This document shows positions 58,191 through 64,000 of a stretch of DNA of 64,000 bases, one piece after another. The DNA is from Roseospira marina (GTDB lineage: Bacteria > Pseudomonadota > Alphaproteobacteria > Rhodospirillales > Rhodospirillaceae). Location: positions 32,413 to 96,412 of the forward strand of contig NZ_JACIGJ010000015.1 of the NCBI RefSeq assembly GCF_014197855.1, written 5' to 3'. The number at the start of each line of letters is the position of its first letter. Position 1 is the stretch's first letter. A model generated the notes under the pieces. It was not told the origin of the DNA. It saw only the letters and a list, made by a program, of their open reading frames with translations, and ran no database searches. The translations under genes and the position numbers were made by a program.

Positions 58191-61100
58191 GTCATTTCCG
58201 CCCAAATGTTCGACCATAGACCTGCCGGCGCGGTCCACTGCATCCCAGAGGTGAGAAGCTCAATCCGCGGCACAGCAGTCGAATAAACAGCTCCGTCGAC
58301 ATCGGTACCAACCAGACGCACCGTACCATCGGTTGCGGGCGTGTAGGTCAATTCGTCAACTGCGCGCGTCGCGGCGCCCTCGCCGGTCGCGATTAAAGAT
58401 GTGGGATGTGAACCGCGCTCAAGCTGCCGGCCATATATATCAACAGAACTCCCCGCTTCTGCCACGAACCCAATCGTAAGGATATAAAACTTGGCGGTAT
58501 CGGCCACAAAAGTAATAGAACAACGATAAATATCGTTCTTCATGTTTTTAATAACGCTCTTGTACTCTTTCTTTTCCTCAGCAACCATACCATTTGCTAG
58601 ATCAAAAGTTGCTTTCGGATAACTAGTTTTTTGCCGGCCTTGTATAAATATGTCATCGTGTGTTTTTGCACGCGCATAGCAAGAAAACGTATAAATCTCG
58701 CCAACAATCATACCACTGGCTGCACCAAGAAGCTGAGCGTTCCTATCTTCGTTGGTGGTCAACGTTGCCCAGGCTCCGACCCCAAAATCATCACTTTTGG
58801 TAACGGTGCCGAAGCTGGACGACAGAATCCATGTATCCGCGGAATGATATGCCCCGTTCGTCGCCGCGCCCTCGATCAGCAGCGCGCCGGCCTCGATGCG
58901 GGGCACGTCGGGACCGACCGCCTGGAACGCAGCACCGTCCCAGAGGATCGCCGAGGAGGCCCGCGAGAACGTCGCGGCCGGTTGCACAACCCCCTCAACA
59001 ACCAAGTCCACCCGAGCCGGCTCTACAGCGCCCCAACCTGCGGTAAGGCCCGACTTTGGACGGTAGACTTTCGGGTCGAGACCGCCGTTCGTGACCGGGA
59101 TCGGACCCCGAAACACGCTCTGGTAAGCTGCGATATCGGCCACCGTCGGTTCGAAATCTCGATCCAGAGGCAGCGTGATGTTGTTCGACAAAATCGTGTC
59201 CGCTGGCGCGGAAATGCCGTTGGCGATATTGTCTATAACAACGTTGTTCGCCGAGATCTCCCCGCCGATCATGATTCGCGCGTCCGACACGCCATCACGC
59301 GGCAACGCACCAAGAGGATTGAGGACCGTATTGTGACGGATCGTAGAATCCTGCACGTCATCTACCGACAGACCGCAAATTCGCGCCACAACGATCAAGT
59401 TGTTCACGATCCGCCAGCGCTTTCTGAGTTGAATAGCCTTGTCAGTCAAGCCGCCGTAAATGCCCCGGCCTCCGCTAACATACTTCGGCCCCAGCCCCCG
59501 ACCAAGAAAGCAGCCTTGTATCGTCACATCGTCCTGCTGCCCGACATCTCGCGACGCGAACTGAATACAATCGCCGTATTTGCCGGTATCGCCCTGAATG
59601 ACACAGGTCGCGTTAAGCGGCAGATCCGAACTGTCGTAGGAGATAGTCAGTGTGTCGCCGTTCAGCGTGTAGTTGTCACCGACGAACCAACCTTCCAGTG
59701 CTCCGGCACCATCGCTGAGGCCATAAAGCGTCCAGCCTTTGGCCCGGCCCAAATCGGCCGCGCTCGTCAGAACAAGATCGGTCTTCGCGGGATTATTCGG
59801 ATTCGGACGGATCGACGTAACGTCGATCGCCACGTAGCTCAAAGCCTTATCGACAATTGCGCAGTTCTCAATTGTCGTTCTGGAACAGATACCCGCGAAG
59901 ATGCCGTCCATTAAAATTCGCCGCATCACAAGGTATGAAAAATATACGTCATAGCCCTCAAAGTTAATGCCTTGTAAGCACCCGTCGAACTCGCAATCAA
60001 CAACCCGAAGGCGATCCGCACGAGACATCGTTCTAATCGCCACGCGCGCGTTTGGTGCCGTATTTTCCTGCCAATTCGAGATAAACAGACAGCTTTCGAC
60101 ACTGACGTCCCAGCCCTCGATCTCCAATAAGCTGGGGCGTCCGACGGCGTCACCCGTCAGGTCGTCGACAAAACTCAAACCACGGAACGTCGTGAAAAGC
60201 GACGTGTTTGGCCCAGCATCGCCCGGGTCGAGACGTACGCCTGTGAGTTGAACCTCTTGTTGCGGATGCGCACCAATGATGACCGGGTTTTCTCTACTCG
60301 CTTCGCTCGGCGCGCCAGACCGGCTTATACGTCCGCCGTCGGCCATCAAATACAGGCCGCCTGCGAACAAGACGGAATCTCCGCCACGAGCCGCGCCGTA
60401 TGCGGCGCTGGCCGCATTTACCGAGGCGACCGAATAGGCGCGCGCCATGGCGCCCACGGCGATGATCGTGACCGTCGCCGAGTTGGAGCCGCCCGGCCCC
60501 GTGGCAGTGATGGTCAGCACATGTCCGTCCGCGACGCCGCCGGTGCTCGCCGGATACAAACGCTCGCCGTCGATCCGATAAGCGTCCGCATCTACGCCGC
60601 TCAGTGTCCAACCTTCTATCGGGCCGCCCTTGTTGACCAACGCGCTCGACAACCGCACTCCGCCGTCCGAGCGAGTTAGCGCCCCCATATTCACGTCCTG
60701 ATCCACAAGCTGTGGCGGCGGCGGCGGCGGCGGCGGCATGACGACGCTGACCGTCGTGACCAAGGCCGAGGCGTTGTCCACGTCGTCGCGCGCCGCAAAC
60801 GCCAGCACTACGCTGCGGCCGAACGGCAGCCCCGTTCCGAAGCCCGTGTTGGAACCGGTCGTCAAAACAGCCGAGCCTGAAGCAAGAGGAGCCAAGCCGC
60901 CGGCTGCCTGACCACTCAGCACCTCCTCAACGCTCGGCGTCATCGCGTCGTCCGGGATCGCCACCCACCTCAGCGTGCCCGTCTCGCTCGCGGACGCGGT
61001 CCACGAAAACGTCGTTGAATCTCGCGCTTCGGCCACAAGCGTCACAAGGCTTGGCCCGACTTTGTCCAGCATCGTCGTCGTGGTGACTGGCAGAGCTTCG

Positions 61101-61693
61101 TTGCCCGCGGCATCCTTCACGACTATCGAGAGCGTCAATAGTCCGCTCGACAAGCTCGAAACGTCGATGTCGAAGATTTCGTTCGCGGCTGCCGTCGTAC
61201 CGGTCAGTACGATTGGATCGCCACCGCCGGCCGAGGACACATGCAGCCGCCAGGCTGCGCCGATCTCGACGTTTTCCAGCATCACCTCGACGGCCACGGC
61301 CGTCGAGGCACCATATCGGGGCGCACCGGTCCTCAACGTGTGGCCGCTCGGCGCCACAATGTCTATCGCCATGATGGCGTAGTTGAACATAATCTCGACA
61401 CTGCCGGCGCGGTTCGTTGCTCGCACCGTCACGACACCGGTCGCGTCCCTATTGGGCGCAATCCCAGTAATACGACCGGTGTCTTCGTTGATCGTCATCC
61501 AGGCCGGCGCCAAGACGAGCGCATAGGTCAATAACAGACCTTTGAAGGCCGGCGTAGTCTCAACCATGAGGCTGCTCGTGCCGTCGATAGCCACGTCCGC
61601 AAGGGCCTCGCCCAGCGTCGGCGCGACGATCTCGATCGGCGCATGTGTTGCTAGAACGGCCGCTGCGCTCACGTTGAAACCGAAGCCGAGCAT
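58187..61693 (-). CDS. Tail spike/fiber with Ig-like, beta-helix and receptor-binding tip
   Basis: 1168 residues. The N-terminal part has two Ig/cadherin-like repeats (PAWMTINEDTGRITGIAP is a putative He_PIG motif), a polyproline tract (PPPPPPPP near 325), a right-handed beta-helix region (about 430-800, GLSFVDDLTGD, VDCEFDGCLQGI and similar rungs) and a C-terminal carbohydrate-binding-like module (ATFSRASSAILWDG near 905). The tip shares at least 123 identical bases with the spike gene cut at the window end (63173-64000). Probably binds host surface polysaccharide. Confidence 0.8.
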   Translation of the reverse strand: MLGFGFNVSAAAVLATHAPIEIVAPTLGEALADVAIDGTSSLMVETTPAFKGLLLTYALVLAPAWMTINEDTGRITGIAPNRDATGVVTVRATNRAGSVEIMFNYAIMAIDIVAPSGHTLRTGAPRYGASTAVAVEVMLENVEIGAAWRLHVSSAGGGDPIVLTGTTAAANEIFDIDVSSLSSGLLTLSIVVKDAAGNEALPVTTTTMLDKVGPSLVTLVAEARDSTTFSWTASASETGTLRWVAIPDDAMTPSVEEVLSGQAAGGLAPLASGSAVLTTGSNTGFGTGLPFGRSVVLAFAARDDVDNASALVTTVSVVMPPPPPPPPQLVDQDVNMGALTRSDGGVRLSSALVNKGGPIEGWTLSGVDADAYRIDGERLYPASTGGVADGHVLTITATGPGGSNSATVTIIAVGAMARAYSVASVNAASAAYGAARGGDSVLFAGGLYLMADGGRISRSGAPSEASRENPVIIGAHPQQEVQLTGVRLDPGDAGPNTSLFTTFRGLSFVDDLTGDAVGRPSLLEIEGWDVSVESCLFISNWQENTAPNARVAIRTMSRADRLRVVDCEFDGCLQGINFEGYDVYFSYLVMRRILMDGIFAGICSRTTIENCAIVDKALSYVAIDVTSIRPNPNNPAKTDLVLTSAADLGRAKGWTLYGLSDGAGALEGWFVGDNYTLNGDTLTISYDSSDLPLNATCVIQGDTGKYGDCIQFASRDVGQQDDVTIQGCFLGRGLGPKYVSGGRGIYGGLTDKAIQLRKRWRIVNNLIVVARICGLSVDDVQDSTIRHNTVLNPLGALPRDGVSDARIMIGGEISANNVVIDNIANGISAPADTILSNNITLPLDRDFEPTVADIAAYQSVFRGPIPVTNGGLDPKVYRPKSGLTAGWGAVEPARVDLVVEGVVQPAATFSRASSAILWDGAAFQAVGPDVPRIEAGALLIEGAATNGAYHSADTWILSSSFGTVTKSDDFGVGAWATLTTNEDRNAQLLGAASGMIVGEIYTFSCYARAKTHDDIFIQGRQKTSYPKATFDLANGMVAEEKKEYKSVIKNMKNDIYRCSITFVADTAKFYILTIGFVAEAGSSVDIYGRQLERGSHPTSLIATGEGAATRAVDELTYTPATDGTVRLVGTDVDGAVYSTAVPRIELLTSGMQWTAPAGLWSNIWAEMT

Positions 61694-61962
61694 TACCACA
61701 CCGCCACGATATGAGTGGCTGTGGTGCCAGAGGCCATCACGCGGGTCACGCGCAGCGGCGCCCAGCCCTGGATCGCCTTCAGGGTCATGGTCTCGCCACC
61801 CAGCATGGTGACGGTAACGTCGCCCTGACCGCCGATGTAAAGGGCGCGCGAGACGAACGCGAGATCCGCGACGTCATTGGGCGCGACCGTCACGCCGTGA
61901 GTAGCCGGGCTTTCTGGACGCAATTCAGACAGATCCCAAGTATCCTTCGCCATATCCCGCAT
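61693..61962 (-). CDS. Spike base protein, GTA Rcc01079-like
   Basis: 89 residues. APNDVADLAFVSRALYIGG, then GDVTVTMLGGETMTL and LRVTRVMASGTTATHIVAV, match the spike base protein family of gene transfer agents and related phages. It sits next to the spike gene, as expected for the protein that anchors spikes to the tail or baseplate. The start may be the ATG three codons in (61953). Confidence 0.72.
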   Translation of the reverse strand: MRDMAKDTWDLSELRPESPATHGVTVAPNDVADLAFVSRALYIGGQGDVTVTMLGGETMTLKAIQGWAPLRVTRVMASGTTATHIVAVW

Positions 61963-62111
61963 CGCTCTTCTTCCTCATAAGTCATAATTGACTAAACTAG
62001 CGGAACATACCGCAGGACGTGCCCTCGCCGCTTCCCTATTAAGTAATATATTAGCTATATATCTTAATAAATTCACGACTCTTAAGCGGCGCCGTGCCGC
62101 ACCTGCCCTAT
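61963..62111. other. Promoter region of the spike genes
   Basis: A/T-rich gap with TATATTAGCTATATATC and an operator-like site at 61981-61992. No gene. Confidence 0.5.
61981..61992. promoter_or_regulatory. RTCA-N4-TGAY operator-like site
   Basis: GTCATAATTGAC, a perfect palindrome 19 bases upstream of the spike base gene, identical to the site inside the exonuclease gene. Confidence 0.68.
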
Positions 62112-62384
62112 CTACATGCTTTGGTAATAATTCAAAATGTTCTGTGCTTCCTCGACCCAGCGAAGAAGTTCGGCTTTGTTCCTGAGCATGATCCGGACGC
62201 TTTCTGGCGTCATGCAATATCGCCCATTCTCGGACAACGAAAAGGTTTCATTCTCCAGCGCCACCGGACGGGGAGTCTCGGGGTGCGTAATGGGAACCAG
62301 CTCCGGCGCTGAGACGTGTTGCGTTGTGGAGCAACCGATTAAGATCGGCATTAGCAGCACCAAGACGATCGGCAACTTGGTCAT
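62112..62384 (-). CDS. Outer-membrane spanin (Rz1-like lipoprotein)
   Basis: 90 residues. A signal peptide with lipobox (LLMPILIGCSTT; Cys near residue 18) followed by a Pro-containing segment. It overlaps the inner spanin gene out of frame by 137 bases, the typical Rz/Rz1 arrangement. It would disrupt the outer membrane at lysis. Confidence 0.75.
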   Translation of the reverse strand: MTKLPIVLVLLMPILIGCSTTQHVSAPELVPITHPETPRPVALENETFSLSENGRYCMTPESVRIMLRNKAELLRWVEEAQNILNYYQSM

Positions 62385-62709
62385 CACGGGGCGCCTCCAG
62401 ATCGAGCCGTGCAAGGGTTCCGGTCAGCGTCGCGATGCGTGCCTGACTGGCTCGGTCGGCGGCCACTAGCTCCTCAAGGCGCCGGGTCGCCTGGTCATGT
62501 TCTGCTCTCCAGAAGTCGCTTTGGGCGACAGCTTCGATGCGTGCGCGACGTTCGTCGCGGAATGCGCTCTGGGCGTCGTTGAGCGCGTCCCTGAGCGATG
62601 TCACGTACAGCACGAGCGCAACGACAGCGACGAGCGCAAAAAGCGCACCCACGAGCTTTATAGAGCGTCTTCCGAAAAGACCGAGAATCCAGGTGACGAA
62701 CAGCGACAT
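62248..62709 (-). CDS. Inner-membrane spanin (Rz-like)
   Basis: 153 residues. One N-terminal transmembrane helix (LVGALFALVAVVALVLYV) then a periplasmic helical region with heptads, as in Rz. The ATG overlaps the stop of 62709-63071 (TGATG). Partner of 62112-62384. Confidence 0.75.
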   Translation of the reverse strand: MSLFVTWILGLFGRRSIKLVGALFALVAVVALVLYVTSLRDALNDAQSAFRDERRARIEAVAQSDFWRAEHDQATRRLEELVAADRASQARIATLTGTLARLDLEAPRDDQVADRLGAANADLNRLLHNATRLSAGAGSHYAPRDSPSGGAGE

Positions 62710-63071
62710 CAGCTCTTCCACAGATTGACAAAGTAGGTCACGACGCCGCCAAGTATTACGCCAATCACCGCCAAGGCGCCGCCCTTCACTACGTCCAGCT
62801 TGGCGATGCTGACCGCCTGACGCGTATTGTCCTTACGGATGTTAGCCAACACCTCGGCGATCTTCGTCATCTCCTGATGCAAAAGCTCGATCTCCCGGTC
62901 CTGCCGAGTTAGTTCAGCCTTCAGCTTCAGCTCCAGCACGACGATCCGCTCACGGTTCTCCGTCAGCTTCTCGACCGCGACAGTGACGCGCTCCAACCAC
63001 TTTTCGATATTCTCGATGCGGGCATTGATCTCGGTGCGGAACACCGTCAGGCCCTGTTCGGGAGTCGTCAT
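62709..63071 (-). CDS. Holin-like coiled-coil membrane protein
   Basis: 120 residues from MTTPEQGLTVFRTEIN. A long N-terminal coiled coil is followed by one transmembrane helix near the end (ALAVIGVILGGVVTYFV). Size, layout and place before the spanins fit a holin or XhlA-like lysis protein. Operator 63086-63097 lies just upstream. Confidence 0.6.
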   Translation of the reverse strand: MTTPEQGLTVFRTEINARIENIEKWLERVTVAVEKLTENRERIVVLELKLKAELTRQDREIELLHQEMTKIAEVLANIRKDNTRQAVSIAKLDVVKGGALAVIGVILGGVVTYFVNLWKS

Positions 63072-63085
63072 GTCACCGCCCATAA

Positions 63086-63097
63086 ATCAAACCTGAT
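63086..63097. promoter_or_regulatory. RTCA-N4-TGAY operator-like site
   Basis: ATCAAACCTGAT, 15 bases upstream of the holin-like start, suggesting repression of the lysis genes. Confidence 0.65.
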
Positions 63098-63172
63098 GTA
63101 TTGTACCAGCAACAACAGATTGAGGCCAGAGACTATTCGGGCCAACTCGTTTTGATTGGGACCCTCGCCAGG

Positions 63173-64000
63173 TCATTCAAGATTGCCCGCTTGGACCGCG
63201 GCCTCCATGACCCACACGTCCGACCAGCGGCCGGGCGGAGCGGTCCAGGGCACGCCGGGCGAGACGCCCACGATGTGAGGGGCGCCCGCCGGGTATGCGG
63301 TGCCGTCGGCGGCCGTGCCGATCAAGGACGCGGTGCCGGTGGTCGCGGGTGTGAACGTCAGGACGTCGGCGGCGCGCGTCGCGGCGCCATCGCCGGTCGC
63401 GATCAGGGACGTGGCCCGCGGCCCGCGCTCAACCTGCCGGCCGTAAAAATCGGCTGATTCCCCGGCCAGCGCCGCGAACCCGAGCGCGAGAATGTACGGC
63501 GTCGTGGCGTCCGCGACGAAGGTGATGGCGCACCGATAGGCGCCGCCGGTCAGCGGGGTGATGACACTGGTGTATTCGGACGCTTCGGAGATGATCGTCC
63601 CCGATGTCACGTCAAAGTTCGTTTTCGGATACCGATGTTCCCGGCCCTGCAAAAAGATCTGATCGCGTGTCCCCGCGCGGGCATAGCACGAGAACGTGTA
63701 GGTCGCCCCGACCGTCATGGCGTCGGCGCCGGCGATCAGTTGGGCTGTGCCGTCGGTGGCGGCGGTCAGCCGAGCCCAGGATCCGACTCCCGCGCTTTCG
63801 AGCCGAGTGAACAACCTGGAACTCGATGCGAAGACGGCCATGTCCGTGGACTGGTACGCGGTGTTGGTCGCCGCGCTCTCGATCAGCAGCGCGCCGGCCT
63901 CGATGCGGGGCACGTCGGGACCGACCGCCTGGAACGCAGCACCGTCCCAGAGGATCGCCGAGGAGGCCCGCGAGAACGTCGCGGCCGGTTGCACAACCCC
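63173..64000 (-). CDS. Second tail spike, C-terminal part, 5' end beyond window
   Basis: The last 275 codons of a spike whose C-terminal module is paralogous to that of 58187-61693 (ATFSRASSAILWDG near the visible start, then FSCYARAGTRDQIFLQGR). Bases 63878-64000 are identical to 58871-58993; the following module diverges. The N-terminal parts lie beyond base 64000. Confidence 0.75.
   Translation of the reverse strand, partial: GVVQPAATFSRASSAILWDGAAFQAVGPDVPRIEAGALLIESAATNTAYQSTDMAVFASSSRLFTRLESAGVGSWARLTAATDGTAQLIAGADAMTVGATYTFSCYARAGTRDQIFLQGREHRYPKTNFDVTSGTIISEASEYTSVITPLTGGAYRCAITFVADATTPYILALGFAALAGESADFYGRQVERGPRATSLIATGDGAATRAADVLTFTPATTGTASLIGTAADGTAYPAGAPHIVGVSPGVPWTAPPGRWSDVWVMEAAVQAGNLE

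Overview
The window is a stretch of a large temperate double-stranded DNA phage, most likely a phage-plasmid, with GC near 60%. Almost every gene lies on the minus strand in tightly coupled operons (ATGA, TGATG and TAATG overlaps). The host is probably an alphaproteobacterium. This is inference, from a gene-transfer-agent-type spike base protein, a CobS/CobT-like ATPase/VWA pair, the plasmid RepA family and the base composition. No capsid, portal or terminase gene is visible, and I recognised no tRNA gene and no CRISPR array.

Layout. 1-1626: cut gene plus a 1.4-kb non-coding control region with a CCAYGGG heptamer array, direct repeats and a probable structured RNA ending in a strong terminator. 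1627-16790: small early-type genes, including a tandem family of four paralogs, zinc-ribbon proteins, a DUF3268 protein, a DnaQ-like exonuclease, a DUF4942 protein, a MazG-like pyrophosphohydrolase and RtcB. 16896-22891: nucleotide metabolism (P-loop kinase-like protein, dUTPase, ThyX, DNA methyltransferase, class II ribonucleotide reductase fused to glutaredoxin). 23035-40188: recombination and replication (RuvC-like resolvase, Rad50/SbcC-like and SbcD-like subunits, AAA+ ATPase, RecA/UvsX-like recombinase, 5'-3' exonuclease, gp32-like SSB, possible UvsY-like mediator, and a DnaE-type polymerase ending in a uracil-DNA-glycosylase-like module). 40185-44922: Cys-rich protein, sigma-like protein, CobS/CobT pair. 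44993-49106: plasmid module (XRE repressor, RepA, iteron/DnaA-box origin, lox-like 13-6-13 site, tyrosine recombinase, antitoxin-PIN toxin pair). 49214-55291: ATP-dependent DNA ligase, WGR-like protein, primase, replicative helicase, Hfq/Sm-like protein. 55365-64000: PhoH-like ATPase, GH24 endolysin, tail spike, spike base protein, overlapping spanins, holin-like protein and a second spike cut by the window end.

Two genome-wide signals link these genes. First, a palindromic site RTCA-N4-TGAY recurs about 23 times, nearly always just upstream of an operon and often at a promoter. Two copies precede the XRE repressor gene, so the pattern looks like a phage repressor regulon. Second, eight small proteins end in the same C-terminal peptide, W-G-x-[W/F]-COOH, including one with a WGR-like domain beside the ligase and one between primase and helicase. 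The tag has no function known to me and may mark partners of a common phage or host receptor.

Replication genes suggest a largely self-sufficient replisome with its own dNTP supply and uracil control (dUTPase, ThyX, UDG-like domain). The RepA, resolution-site and toxin-antitoxin module would allow lysogeny as a low-copy plasmid, as in phage P1. Coordinates of short sites were read by eye and may be off by one base.
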